A stretch of 64,000 bases of DNA, from NCBI GenBank assembly GCA_009744235.1, contig WPHV01000006.1, forward strand, positions 124,001-188,000, in the 5' to 3' direction. Below, one piece after another: positions 46,349-55,222 of this stretch. The stretch is from Gillisella vitis (GTDB lineage Bacteria > Pseudomonadota > Alphaproteobacteria > Rhizobiales > Rhizobiaceae). The number at the start of each line of letters is the position of its first letter. Within the stretch, counting starts at the first letter, position 1. Both the position numbers and the translations under genes were made by a program. The notes below the pieces were generated by a model. The model ran no database searches, had not been told where the DNA came from, and worked only from the letters and a program-made list of their open reading frames with translations.

Positions 46349-47121
46349 CCCAGCAACCGCTTTTGAAGGTTCGCGACCTGTCGAAATTCTACGGACGGCG
46401 GATCGGCTGCGCCAATGTCTCCTTCGATCTCTGGCCGGGTGAAGTGCTGGCCGTGGTCGGCGAATCCGGTTCCGGCAAGACGACGCTATTGTCCTGCCTG
46501 TCCACCCGGCTGATGCCGACCACCGGCAGTGTCGATTACCGGATGCGTGGCGGTGCCTACCGCGAGCTTTATCACATGAGCGAGGCCGAGCGGCGCTTTC
46601 TGATGCGCACTGACTGGGGCTTCGTTCACCAGAACCCTGCCGATGGCCTGCGCATGACCGTTTCAGCCGGAGCCAATGTCGGCGAGCGGTTGATGGCGGT
46701 CGGCGAACGGCATTATGGCAATATCCGCGCCACCGCCACCGATTGGTTGGACCGGGTGGAAATCGCCGCCGACCGCATCGACGACCAACCGCGTGCTTTT
46801 TCCGGCGGCATGCGTCAGCGCTTGCAGATCGCCCGCAATCTCGTCACCAATCCGCGTCTGGTGTTCATGGACGAGCCAACTGGCGGGTTGGATGTCTCGG
46901 TCCAGGCCCGGCTTCTGGATCTGGTGCGCGGACTGGTGGCTGATCTTGGCCTGTCGGTCATCGTCGTCACCCATGACCTCGCTGTTGCAAGGCTGCTATC
47001 GCACCGGATGATGGTGATGAAGGACGGCCATGTGATCGAGCAGGGCCTGACCGACCGGGTGCTGGACGACCCGCGCGAGCCTTATACGCAATTGCTCGTC
47101 TCTTCGATTCTTCAAGTGTGA
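46345..47121 (+). CDS. phnK: C-P lyase ATPase subunit PhnK
   Basis: PhnK (258 aa) is an ABC-type ATPase that docks on the C-P lyase core rather than on a permease. Walker A is GESGSGKTT (39-47), the signature SGGMRQRLQIARNL, and Walker B LVFMDEPTGGLD. The start is GTG overlapping the phnJ stop. The TRLMPTTGSVDYRMR segment after Walker A is typical of PhnK. Confidence 0.95.
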   Translation: MTQQPLLKVRDLSKFYGRRIGCANVSFDLWPGEVLAVVGESGSGKTTLLSCLSTRLMPTTGSVDYRMRGGAYRELYHMSEAERRFLMRTDWGFVHQNPADGLRMTVSAGANVGERLMAVGERHYGNIRATATDWLDRVEIAADRIDDQPRAFSGGMRQRLQIARNLVTNPRLVFMDEPTGGLDVSVQARLLDLVRGLVADLGLSVIVVTHDLAVARLLSHRMMVMKDGHVIEQGLTDRVLDDPREPYTQLLVSSILQV

Positions 47122-47133
47122 TTGGATAGACCC

Positions 47134-47862
47134 ATGCCCACACCTCTCATCGTTTCCGATGTCGCCAAAAGTTTCACCATGCATCTGCGCGACGGGCTTG
47201 TCCTGCCGGTGGTGCGCAATGTCAGCTTTTCCGTCAATAGTGGCAGTTGCAGCGTGCTGGGCGGCCCGTCCGGCATTGGCAAAAGCTCGATCCTGAAAAT
47301 GCTCTACGGCAATTACGCCGTCGATAGCGGGCAGATCCTGGTGCGCCATCACGATACGGTGGTGGATCTGGCGTCGGCCATGCCACGCATGGTGCTGGAT
47401 ATCCGCCGCGATACGATGGGCTATGTCAGCCAGTTTCTGCGCACCGTCCCAAGGGTGTCGGCGCTGGATGTCGTGGCTCAACCGCTGACGGCGCGCGGCG
47501 TGGCCATCGACGAAGCAAGGTCAGTGGCAAGTGATCTGCTGGCCAGGCTGAACCTGCCCAAGGCGCTCTGGCAATTGCCGCCCGCCACCTTTTCCGGCGG
47601 TGAACAGCAGCGCGTCAACATTGCCCGCGGCTTCATCACCGATCATAAAATCCTCCTGCTGGATGAACCGACAGCCTCGCTCGACGCGCAAAACCGGGCC
47701 GTGGTCATCGAGTTGATTGCCGGAAAAAAGGCCGAGGGCGTCGCCATGCTCGGCATTTTCCACGACGAGGAAGTGCGCGAAGCGGTTGCCGACACCATTC
47801 TCGATGTCTCGCAATTCTCACCTAGGGGCCGTCAGGTTCAGATTGAACCAGCCATCCTCTAG
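47134..47862 (+). CDS. phnL: C-P lyase ATPase subunit PhnL
   Basis: PhnL (242 aa) is the second ABC-type ATPase of the C-P lyase system, needed for the PhnI-dependent nucleotide transfer. Walker A is GGPSGIGKSS (43-52), signature FSGGEQQRVNIARGF, Walker B ILLLDEPTASLD. I take the ATG 12 nt after the phnK stop; the frame opens four codons earlier at TTG. A dispersed repeat fills the following gap. Confidence 0.94.
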   Translation: MPTPLIVSDVAKSFTMHLRDGLVLPVVRNVSFSVNSGSCSVLGGPSGIGKSSILKMLYGNYAVDSGQILVRHHDTVVDLASAMPRMVLDIRRDTMGYVSQFLRTVPRVSALDVVAQPLTARGVAIDEARSVASDLLARLNLPKALWQLPPATFSGGEQQRVNIARGFITDHKILLLDEPTASLDAQNRAVVIELIAGKKAEGVAMLGIFHDEEVREAVADTILDVSQFSPRGRQVQIEPAIL

Positions 47863-47887
47863 CTTTCTTGTTTTCGTTTGTCTTTTC

Positions 47888-47917
47888 GGGAAAACCAGTA
47901 CCCACTTTTCCCTGACA
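47888..47917. repeat. Dispersed intergenic motif, copy 2 (inverted)
   Basis: GGGAAAACCAGTACCCACTT followed by TTCCCTGACA is the reverse complement of the motif at 21669-21697. It lies in the phnL-acyltransferase gap, just before the AGGAG ribosome site of the next gene. Confidence 0.5.
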
Positions 47918-47937
47918 AACTCTAGGAGCATCGCCGC

Positions 47938-48561
47938 ATGAGCACCCGTCTCGGACTTGAGCCCCAAATCAACCCGACCGCCAGCGTCACGAACAGCACC
48001 CTTGGGCGCTACACGGAAGTGGCCGAGCGCAGCCGTCTCGATGAGGTCGAGATGGGCGACTATTCCTATGTGATGCAGGATGTTTCCATCTGGTGCGCCA
48101 CCATCGGCAAATTTGCCAATATCGCCGCCAGTGTCCGCATCAATGCCCCCAATCATCCGACATGGCGGGCCACGCTGCATCATTTCACCTACCGCGCCGT
48201 CGATTATTTCGAAGGGGCGGATCTGGAGACGGATTTCTTCGACTGGCGGCGGGAAAACCGAGTGGTGATCGGTCATGATGTCTGGATCGGCCATGGCGCC
48301 ACCATCCTGCCCGGCGTCACCATCGGCAATGGCGCGGTCGTCGGTGCAGGCGCGGTCGTGTCTAAGTCGGTGGAGCCTTATACCATCGTCGGCGGGGTGC
48401 CAGCCAAGCCGATCAAGCCCCGGTTTGGTCCAGGTATCGGCGCGCGCATGGACAGACTTGCCTGGTGGGATTGGCAGCATGAGCGACTTCACGCGGCCCT
48501 TGCCGACTTCCGCACACTTTCCGCCGAAGATTTTCTGGCCCGACATGAAGTCTTAGCCTGA
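47938..48561 (+). CDS. Phosphonate-locus hexapeptide-repeat acyltransferase
   Basis: This 207-residue left-handed beta-helix acetyltransferase is of the type found in phn operons (TIGR03308-like). Hexapeptide turns are visible in [19 protein letters not shown] and [15 protein letters not shown], followed by [13 protein letters not shown]. It may acylate an aminophosphonate or pathway intermediate, a job done by the unrelated PhnO in E. coli; that is inference. AGGAG lies upstream of the ATG. Confidence 0.88.
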   Translation: MSTRLGLEPQINPTASVTNSTLGRYTEVAERSRLDEVEMGDYSYVMQDVSIWCATIGKFANIAASVRINAPNHPTWRATLHHFTYRAVDYFEGADLETDFFDWRRENRVVIGHDVWIGHGATILPGVTIGNGAVVGAGAVVSKSVEPYTIVGGVPAKPIKPRFGPGIGARMDRLAWWDWQHERLHAALADFRTLSAEDFLARHEVLA

Positions 48562-48596
48562 AGTATAGGCCTTTCTACCCTCTGATTTTAACAGAA

Positions 48597-48614
48597 ATGT
48601 CATGAAACTGACAT
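48597..48614 (+). promoter_or_regulatory. Putative Pho box upstream of phnC
   Basis: ATGTCAT-GAAA-CTGACAT has the 7-4-7 layout of a PhoB site and also forms an inverted repeat (ATGTCA/TGACAT). It lies 63 nt before phnC in a 116-nt gap and suggests that the phnCDE transport genes have their own phosphate-starvation promoter. Confidence 0.6.
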
Positions 48615-48677
48615 GGGCGCTTCACCGACCTGAACTATAGCTCGCTCTGGATTTGGATATGACATCGGAACAAGCGC

Positions 48678-49517
48678 ATGAATTTCGAACTGACCGAGGT
48701 GACGCGGCGTTTTGGCAAGAAGATTGCCGTGGAGGCCGTGACCCTGTCCATTCCGCATGGGCAGATGGTCGGCATTATCGGTCGCTCCGGTGCGGGAAAG
48801 TCCACTTTGCTGCGGATGATCAACCGCTTGGCCGATCCGACCTCCGGGTCGATGCGGTTCGGCGATCAGGACGTGACGCGCCTCAAAGGTTCGGCGTTGC
48901 GCAGCTGGCAGCGCGATTGTGCGATGATTTTTCAGCAGTTCAACCTGGTGCCGCGCCTGGATGTGCTCACCAATGTCATGCTGGGGCGTCTCAACCATCG
49001 CTCCACGGCGCTGAGCATCCTCAATATCTTCTCCCGGGAAGAGCGGATCATGGCGATTGCCGCTTTGGAGCGGCTTGGCATCGAGCAGACGGCCTTGCAG
49101 CCAGCTGGCACGCTGTCGGGTGGTCAGCAGCAGCGGGTGGCTATTGCCCGCGCACTGATGCAGGCGCCGAAAATGCTGCTGGCCGACGAGCCGATCGCCT
49201 CGCTCGATCCGCTGAACGCCAAGATCGTCATGGATGCGCTGCGCGACATCAACGAGCGCGAAGGCATTACCGTGATCACCAATCTGCACACGCTGGATAC
49301 GGCGCGGTCCTATTGCGAGCGGATCATCGGCATGGCGGCGGGCAAGGTGGTGTTCGACGGTCCGCCGGATGCGCTGACGGCGCAGGCGGTGCAGGAGATC
49401 TATGGCACTGGCCAGGATGGCAACGGCATTGACGAAAGCATGACATCGACCGCGATCCGCCTGCCGAAGCCGGAGGTTGCCCTTTCCGTGCCGATGGTGG
49501 CGGCCACCGCAAGCTGA
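48678..49517 (+). CDS. phnC: Phosphonate ABC transporter ATPase PhnC
   Basis: PhnC (279 aa) energises phosphonate import. Walker [10 protein letters not shown] is at 35-43, signature [15 protein letters not shown], Walker [14 protein letters not shown]; the [19 protein letters not shown] segment is typical of the family. The product has a 25-residue C-terminal extension beyond the ATPase domain. It starts a second transcriptional block with its own Pho-box-like site. Confidence 0.95.
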   Translation: MNFELTEVTRRFGKKIAVEAVTLSIPHGQMVGIIGRSGAGKSTLLRMINRLADPTSGSMRFGDQDVTRLKGSALRSWQRDCAMIFQQFNLVPRLDVLTNVMLGRLNHRSTALSILNIFSREERIMAIAALERLGIEQTALQPAGTLSGGQQQRVAIARALMQAPKMLLADEPIASLDPLNAKIVMDALRDINEREGITVITNLHTLDTARSYCERIIGMAAGKVVFDGPPDALTAQAVQEIYGTGQDGNGIDESMTSTAIRLPKPEVALSVPMVAATAS

Positions 49518-49672
49518 GCCAGCAATTCGTGACCTGAAAAATAGCATTTCTATCGTGGCATCCAGCCCGATGGCAGCGCCTTCGCTTGCCCGCGTCAAAG
49601 GCACCTTTCTTAAGTTCAAGAGACAGATCCGGTCCATCGGGGAAACCAGACCGGAAAACCAGGAGAAAGACC

Positions 49673-50581
49673 ATGTTGAAGAAAATTCTGCTTGCCTCGG
49701 TGACGCTTCTGTCATTGGCTGGCGTGGCTGCTGCCGAAGACCTGAAGGAATTCCGCATCGGCATTCTCGGCGGCGAGAACGAAGCCGACCGGTTGCGCAA
49801 TTACAACTGCCTGTCCGATCACCTGAAGAAGGAATTCGGCTTCACCAAGGTCTCGCTGTTCCCGGCCTCGGATTATGACGGCGTTATCCAGGGTCTTCTG
49901 GGTGGCACGCTTGATTATGCCGAGCTTGGCGCTTCCGGCTATGCCAAGGCTTATCTCGCCAACCCGAAGGCCGTCGAGCCGATCCTGACCACGGTGCAGA
50001 CCGATGGCTCGATGGGCTATTACTCGATTATGGTGGCCCGCAAGGACAGCGGCATGACCAAAGTCACCGACATCAAGGGCAAGAAGCTCGGTTTTGCCGA
50101 TCCTGACAGCACGTCTGGTTACCTGATCCCGACCGTGACCCTGCCTGACGCGCTCGGCGGCAAGTCGGTCAAGGAATATGTGGCATCGACAGGCTTTGGC
50201 GGCGGCCATGAAAACCTGGTTCTCGAAGTGCTGAAGGGCACGTTCGATGCCGGCACCACCTTCGGCTCCGGGGTTGGCAATTTCAAGGACGGCTACACGT
50301 CCGGCAACCTGCGCAAGATGGTCGACAAGGGTGTCCTCAACATGGACGACCTGGTGGAACTGTGGAAGTCGCCGCTGATCCCGAACGGCCCGATCGTCAT
50401 CCGCTCCTCGATGAACGAGGACATGAAGACCAAGGTGAAGGCCTTCATGATGGACCTGCCGAAGACCGACGCCGCCTGCTTCTCCGCCATCGAAGGCGGC
50501 GATTTCAAGGGCTTTGCGGCTGTGAATGTCGATTTCTACAAGCCGGTCATCGACGCCCGCAAGGCAACCATCGGCGGCTGA
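49673..50581 (+). CDS. phnD: Phosphonate-binding protein PhnD
   Basis: PhnD is the periplasmic binding protein for phosphonates. The 302-residue protein has a signal peptide (1-20, GVAAA/ED) and the PhnD motif FRIGILGGENEADRLRNYNC. AGGAG stands 7 nt before the ATG; an upstream frame extension overlaps no homology. Three inverted repeats follow the stop before phnE1. Confidence 0.95.
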   Translation: MLKKILLASVTLLSLAGVAAAEDLKEFRIGILGGENEADRLRNYNCLSDHLKKEFGFTKVSLFPASDYDGVIQGLLGGTLDYAELGASGYAKAYLANPKAVEPILTTVQTDGSMGYYSIMVARKDSGMTKVTDIKGKKLGFADPDSTSGYLIPTVTLPDALGGKSVKEYVASTGFGGGHENLVLEVLKGTFDAGTTFGSGVGNFKDGYTSGNLRKMVDKGVLNMDDLVELWKSPLIPNGPIVIRSSMNEDMKTKVKAFMMDLPKTDAACFSAIEGGDFKGFAAVNVDFYKPVIDARKATIGG

Positions 50582-50600
50582 TCGCAGCTGGAAACATCAG

Positions 50601-50627
50601 AGCCGCCGGTATCAAACACCGGCGGCT
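50601..50627 (+). repeat. Hairpin 1 after phnD
   Basis: The 10-bp stem AGCCGCCGGT/ACCGGCGGCT with a 7-nt loop lies 20 nt after the phnD stop, without a T-run. It is likely to protect the 3' end of phnD mRNA. Confidence 0.65.
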
Positions 50628-50635
50628 TACCCACT

Positions 50636-50675
50636 ATACGAACGGTCATTTTCAATGACCGTTCGTATTCCTTTT
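50636..50675 (+). terminator. Hairpin 2 after phnD, terminator-like
   Basis: A perfect 15-bp stem, ATACGAACGGTCATT paired with AATGACCGTTCGTAT around TTC, is followed by TCCTTTT. It can act as an intra-operon terminator that raises binding protein over permease. Confidence 0.65.
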
Positions 50676-50714
50676 GCAAATATCTCAAGCGACCGATGCA
50701 TTTGAGATATTTGC
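50676..50714. repeat. Hairpin 3 before phnE1
   Basis: GCAAATATCTCAA pairs with TTGAGATATTTGC (13 bp) around a 13-nt loop. It is the third strong inverted repeat in the phnD-phnE1 gap and ends 71 nt before phnE1. Confidence 0.6.
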
Positions 50715-50785
50715 AATGCCTTCAAGGCGAGGATGCGTGAGCATCTTCGATGCCTTGGTATTTAGTCCATTTTGGAAAGTGCCAG

Positions 50786-51748
50786 ATGAGCCATACCGCC
50801 AGATTGTCCTTGCTGAGCGAGCAGGGGCGCGTGATCGAAAGCCACTGGAATGCGCTGGCGCAAACCCGCCGCCTTTACACGGTAGCCGGTCTTGCCGTGT
50901 TGCTTCTGGCGCTGGCGGGGTCGCTATGGTTTGCCAATGATACCAATTCGGGCAAGTTCTTCGACCGTCTGCCGCATCTGTTCGATTTCGTCGAAACGCT
51001 CATTCCGCGCGATGGCAATGAGATCTGGCGGGCGATGTTCGACCTGCCGTCGCCCTATGACGATGGCAGTCTGAAATACAATTATCCGGAAGGGCGCTAC
51101 TATCTCACCCAGACGCTTTATATCCCGGAATATTTCTACAAGATGATCGAGACGCTGAATATCGCACTGGTCTCGACCCTGATTGGCGGCATGTTGGGCT
51201 TTTGTTTTTCCTTCATGGCGGCCCGCAATATGATGCCGAACAGGTTCATCCGCTGGCCGGTGCGCCGCTTCATGGAATTGCTGCGAGCCTTTCCGGAAGT
51301 GGTGCTGGCCGGGTTTTTCCTCGCCATTCTCTCCATCGGCCCGATCCCGGCGATGATTGCGGTCTCAGTCCACACGGTCGGCGCGCTCGGCAAGCTGTTT
51401 TTCGAAGTGGTGGAAAATGCCGATATGAAGCCGGACGAGGGCCTGCGTGCCGTCGGCGGCAATTGGCTGGAGCGGCTGTGGTTCGGCATGGTGCCGCAGG
51501 TCATGCCGAATTTCATCAGTTACGCCCTGCTGCGCATGGAAATCAATGTGCGCGCATCGATGATTATCGGTGCTGTCGGCGGTGGCGGCATTGGTGAGCC
51601 GCTGCGCCTGTCGATCAGCCAGGGCCATGCGGCGAAAACCGTTGCTATCATCATTCTGCTCCTGACCACGGTGATCGCCGTCGATCAGTTTTCGGCCTGG
51701 TTGCGCCGCAAACTGGTTGGTGAGCAAGCCTTCCATGCTGTTTCCTGA
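50786..51748 (+). CDS. phnE1: Phosphonate ABC transporter permease PhnE1
   Basis: This 320-residue permease has one N-terminal helix (about 36-52), a periplasmic stretch (about 55-120) and the transport domain with the EAA loop EGLRAVGGNWLERLWFGMVPQ. The ATG has GGAAAG 7 nt upstream; the frame opens 12 codons earlier. It is paired with the much longer PhnE2. Confidence 0.93.
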   Translation: MSHTARLSLLSEQGRVIESHWNALAQTRRLYTVAGLAVLLLALAGSLWFANDTNSGKFFDRLPHLFDFVETLIPRDGNEIWRAMFDLPSPYDDGSLKYNYPEGRYYLTQTLYIPEYFYKMIETLNIALVSTLIGGMLGFCFSFMAARNMMPNRFIRWPVRRFMELLRAFPEVVLAGFFLAILSIGPIPAMIAVSVHTVGALGKLFFEVVENADMKPDEGLRAVGGNWLERLWFGMVPQVMPNFISYALLRMEINVRASMIIGAVGGGGIGEPLRLSISQGHAAKTVAIIILLLTTVIAVDQFSAWLRRKLVGEQAFHAVS

Positions 51749-51757
51749 GGTCCGGCC

Positions 51758-53257
51758 ATGACACATCTCGACGCCACCCAAATGGACCTGATCGCCGCCC
51801 GCCATCCGGAGATCTTCCGCCGCAGCTTTTGGCAGCGCTACCGCGTGCCGCTGACCATTGTCCTGCTTGCGCTGTATTTCACCTTTTCCTGGTGGTTCTT
51901 TGCGGTTGGAAAAGTGGTCTCCACCGCCAGCTGGGGGATTGCCGGCAACTATCTGGCCGATTGGGTTTCCTATGAGATCCGGCCGGAAATCAATATCGCG
52001 CCCGATGGGGCGATTTCCATTGCCTATTCGCGCTTCGACCCAATTGGTCCCAATCCGAACCCGGATTGGCTGGTGACCAAAAAAGAGATGATGACCCGCA
52101 CGACTACTGCTGCCGATGCGCCAGCGGCAGCGGCACCCGCGCCAAAAGCTTCCAGCTTCAATTTCATGGCAGCAGCCCCGCAACAGGCGCCGGTCGCGGC
52201 CCAAGCAGCGCCGGTCACGCGCCAGGAAGAGGTGATCAGGGAGGCCGATGTCAATCTCGGCTCCAGCGCTTCGCTGCTGGTCAGCCCGGAAAGTGTAGTC
52301 CTGAACCGGGGCGCCGAGCGCGTCACCCTGATGCTTGACCGCAAGGCGGGCACCGTTCTTGCCGATGGCCCACTGCCGGGCTGGGTCGAACAGCGTGAAC
52401 GTGGCGGCAGGGTCATGGCCTATTTCGGCTTTCAGGGCTGGGCGGATATCAGCGCCGACCGGGTCAGGGTGCGCAACCGGTTCTTTGGCTGGGCCAATTT
52501 CCTGTTCGATACCAATTCCGCATTTTTCGGCAGGTCCGCAACCGAAGTGGTCAGCCTGATCGCCACCGGTCCAAGGCTCGATCCACAACAGTCCAACCTG
52601 TCGCTGGCCTGGAACGATATTCTCTACAATCCTTCCTGGCAGCATCTGGATGTCTGGACCAAGCTGGCGCAGACCCTGGTTATGGCCTTTGTCGGCACGG
52701 TGTTTGCCTCGCTGATCGCCTTTCCGCTGTCCTTCATCGCGGCGCGCAACATTACCCGCAACCGTCCGGTCAACCAACTGACCAAGCGGTTCTTCGATTT
52801 CCTGCGCTCGGTGGATATGCTGATCTGGGCGCTGTTTTTCACCCGCGCCTTCGGGCCGGGGCCGCTGGCCGGGATCTCGGCGATTTTCTTCACCGACACG
52901 GGCACGCTCGGCAAGCTCTATTCCGAAGCGCTTGAAAATATCGATGACAAGCAGCGCGAAGGGGTAAAGTCGGTCGGCGCTTCGCCGCTCGCCGTGCAGC
53001 GCTTCGGCGTGTTGCCGCAGGTTCTGCCGGTCTTTGCATCGCAGGCTTTGTATTTCTGGGAATCCAACACCCGTTCGGCCACCATTATCGGTGCGGTCGG
53101 GGCGGGTGGCATTGGCCTGAAGCTCTGGGAAGCGATGCGTACCAACCAGAATTGGGAAAATGTCTGCTATATGGTGCTGTTGATATTGCTGGTGGTGTTT
53201 ATCTTCGATGCCGTGTCCAACCTGCTGCGCTCAAAACTGATCGGCGCGCAAAAATGA
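51758..53257 (+). CDS. phnE2: Phosphonate ABC transporter permease PhnE2, with large insertion
   Basis: This 499-residue permease is long for PhnE, often ~270-300. A first helix (about 32-51) is followed by ~250 extracytoplasmic residues with an Ala/Pro/Gln-rich linker (about 117-152) and a globular, beta-rich part. Only then comes the transport domain (about 310-495) with the EAA loop EGVKSVGASPLAVQRFGVLPQ. No frameshift or second start explains the length. It forms a heterodimer partner for PhnE1, by inference. Confidence 0.92.
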   Translation: MTHLDATQMDLIAARHPEIFRRSFWQRYRVPLTIVLLALYFTFSWWFFAVGKVVSTASWGIAGNYLADWVSYEIRPEINIAPDGAISIAYSRFDPIGPNPNPDWLVTKKEMMTRTTTAADAPAAAAPAPKASSFNFMAAAPQQAPVAAQAAPVTRQEEVIREADVNLGSSASLLVSPESVVLNRGAERVTLMLDRKAGTVLADGPLPGWVEQRERGGRVMAYFGFQGWADISADRVRVRNRFFGWANFLFDTNSAFFGRSATEVVSLIATGPRLDPQQSNLSLAWNDILYNPSWQHLDVWTKLAQTLVMAFVGTVFASLIAFPLSFIAARNITRNRPVNQLTKRFFDFLRSVDMLIWALFFTRAFGPGPLAGISAIFFTDTGTLGKLYSEALENIDDKQREGVKSVGASPLAVQRFGVLPQVLPVFASQALYFWESNTRSATIIGAVGAGGIGLKLWEAMRTNQNWENVCYMVLLILLVVFIFDAVSNLLRSKLIGAQK

Positions 53258-53369
53258 TCTTCCTCTGGTGCAGTTTCGGCATCGCCGCCTGCCAGACAAG
53301 GCTTGCTTCCATCGCTTGAGAAGGGTCAGATACAGGCTCTTCCAAGCTGATTCCCGGGATAGGATTGCC

Positions 53370-54071
53370 GTGCGTTACGCCCTTTATTTTACACCGCCCA
53401 AAGACGATCCGTTGACCCTTGCCGCAGCACTTTGGCTTGGCCGCGATGCCTTCACCGGCGCGGATCTTGACCGGCAGCCGGTGGAAGGGTTTTCAGACGA
53501 TGAGATCACCGCCCTGACCGCCGATCCGCGTCGCTACGGCTTTCATGCGACGCTGAAAGCGCCGTTTTCCCTCAAGGAAGGTGAGAGCGAAGCAGCGCTG
53601 CTGGAGATGTTTTCGCGGTTTTGCAAGGCGACGCCCGCCTTTGAGATCCCGAAGGTCGTGGTCAATCAGCTTGGGCCGTTCTTTGCCGTGGTTCCTGAAG
53701 ATATCCATCAACCCTTGCAGGATTTTGCCGCTTCGGTTGTCGAAGTTTTCGAGCCGTTTCGCGCGCCCTTGAGCGAGGCCGATCTTATCAGGCGCAAGCC
53801 GGAAAAACTCTCCGAGCGCAAGCGTGCGCTGCTGGACACCTGGGGCTATCCCTATGTCATGGAGGAATTCCGGTTTCACATGACCCTGACCGGACCTGTT
53901 GATGCCGAGCGCAGCGATGCGATGCGCGCTGTGCTGGAGAACCGGTTCGCTGATTTTACCAACCGGGCGCTGCCGATTGGCGGGCTTGGCCTGTTTGTCG
54001 AGCCGAGCCGCAATGCGCCCTTTACCGTTCACCGCTGGTTGCCCCTTGCCGGGTCTGAAGGAAGTCTGTGA
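53370..54071 (+). CDS. DUF1045 phosphonate-locus protein, 2H phosphoesterase-like
   Basis: This 233-residue protein of the phn-associated DUF1045 family carries two His-x-Thr motifs, H59-A-T61 in YGFHATLKAPF and H170-M-T172 in FRFHMTLTGPV. These are the hallmark of 2H phosphoesterases that open 2',3'- or 1,2-cyclic phosphates. The GTG start follows AGGA. It sits between the transporter and phnM, and no phnP is present, so cleavage of 5-phosphoribosyl 1,2-cyclic phosphate is a reasonable inference. Confidence 0.85.
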   Translation: MRYALYFTPPKDDPLTLAAALWLGRDAFTGADLDRQPVEGFSDDEITALTADPRRYGFHATLKAPFSLKEGESEAALLEMFSRFCKATPAFEIPKVVVNQLGPFFAVVPEDIHQPLQDFAASVVEVFEPFRAPLSEADLIRRKPEKLSERKRALLDTWGYPYVMEEFRFHMTLTGPVDAERSDAMRAVLENRFADFTNRALPIGGLGLFVEPSRNAPFTVHRWLPLAGSEGSL

Positions 54072-55222
54072 TGTCGAATGAAACCGTGCTGTCCAATGCA
54101 ACTGTGGTGCTGGAAAGTGGGCTGCTTCTGAAGGGCGCCGTGGTCATTCGCGATGGCCTGATTGCTGAAATCTCAGAAGGCACTAGCCGCATCGGCGAGG
54201 ATTTCGGCGGCGATTATCTGATCCCCGGCCTGGTCGAGCTGCATACCGATCATCTGGAATCGCATTATTCGCCGCGTCCCGGCGTGCGCTGGAACAAGAC
54301 GGCGGCCATTCAGGCCCATGATGCACAGATCGTCACCTCAGGCATTACCACCGTATTCGATTGTCTGCGGATGGGATCGGACGAGGATGGCGGGTTTGAG
54401 AAAGGCGAAATGCGCGACATGGCCGATGCCATCCAGGCCGCCGAGAAGGATGACCGGCTGCGCGCCGAGCATCTGCTGCATCTGCGCTGCGAAGTGGCGT
54501 CGGATAATGTCCTCGACCATTTCGCCGATTTCGCGCAGGACCCGCATGTGCGGCTGGTGTCGCTGATGGACCATTCCCCAGGCCAGCGGCAGTTCCAGAC
54601 CATGGACCAATATACACTCTATTATAAGACCAAGAAGGGCTTGAGCGAGGAGGCTTTCGCCCGCTTCGTCGAAAAGCGGTTAGAGGCATCGGCAGCCTAT
54701 TCTTCCCAGCACCGTGATACGCTGGCCCGCATCTGCGCTGAGCGTGGCATTACTGTTGCCAGCCATGACGATGCGACGCTTGCCCATGTGGAAGAGGCCA
54801 AGGGCCACGGTGTGCGTCTGGCCGAGTTTCCGACCAGTCTTGAAGCCGCCGATGCCTCGCACCAGGCGGGGATGAGCGTGCTGATGGGCGCGCCGAACGT
54901 GGTGCGTGGTGGCTCCCATTCCGGCAATATTGCCGCTACGGATCTGGCCGAGCGCGGCGTGCTCGACGTGCTGTCTTCCGATTATATCCCGCTCAGCCTG
55001 CTGCACGCGCCTTTCGTGCTTGCCCATCGCTATGAGGCGATCAGCCTGCCGCAGGCGCTCGCCATGGTGACCTCGACACCGGCCCGCACCGTCGGGCTGG
55101 AAGACCGGGGCCGGATTGCCCCTGGCCTGCGCGCCGATCTGGTGCGGGTGCGCTACAGCGAAAATCACGGTGGCGTGCCGGTGGTACGCTCCGTCTGGCG
55201 CCAGGGCAGAAGGGTTGCGTGA
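54071..55222 (+). CDS. phnM: Ribose 1-alkylphosphonate 5-triphosphate diphosphatase PhnM
   Basis: PhnM removes pyrophosphate from ribose 1-methylphosphonate 5-triphosphate before PhnJ acts. The 383-residue amidohydrolase-fold protein has the metal motif HTDHLESHYSPRPGV (from His58) and later ASHDDATLAHVEEA and a C-terminal SSDYIP. AAGGAAG precedes the ATG; a GTG one codon upstream overlaps the DUF1045 stop. Confidence 0.96.
   Translation: MSNETVLSNATVVLESGLLLKGAVVIRDGLIAEISEGTSRIGEDFGGDYLIPGLVELHTDHLESHYSPRPGVRWNKTAAIQAHDAQIVTSGITTVFDCLRMGSDEDGGFEKGEMRDMADAIQAAEKDDRLRAEHLLHLRCEVASDNVLDHFADFAQDPHVRLVSLMDHSPGQRQFQTMDQYTLYYKTKKGLSEEAFARFVEKRLEASAAYSSQHRDTLARICAERGITVASHDDATLAHVEEAKGHGVRLAEFPTSLEAADASHQAGMSVLMGAPNVVRGGSHSGNIAATDLAERGVLDVLSSDYIPLSLLHAPFVLAHRYEAISLPQALAMVTSTPARTVGLEDRGRIAPGLRADLVRVRYSENHGGVPVVRSVWRQGRRVA

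Noticed and set aside
51365..52777. 470-codon open frame antisense to phnE1/phnE2
   Set aside because: It spans two real genes and their junction, and its composition (Gly/Asp/His/Gln-rich) is typical of antisense shadows.
51758..53257. PhnE2 as two genes joined by a sequencing or frameshift artefact
   Set aside because: The frame is continuous, the insertion has coding-like codon use, and the linker joins plausible domains without a second start.
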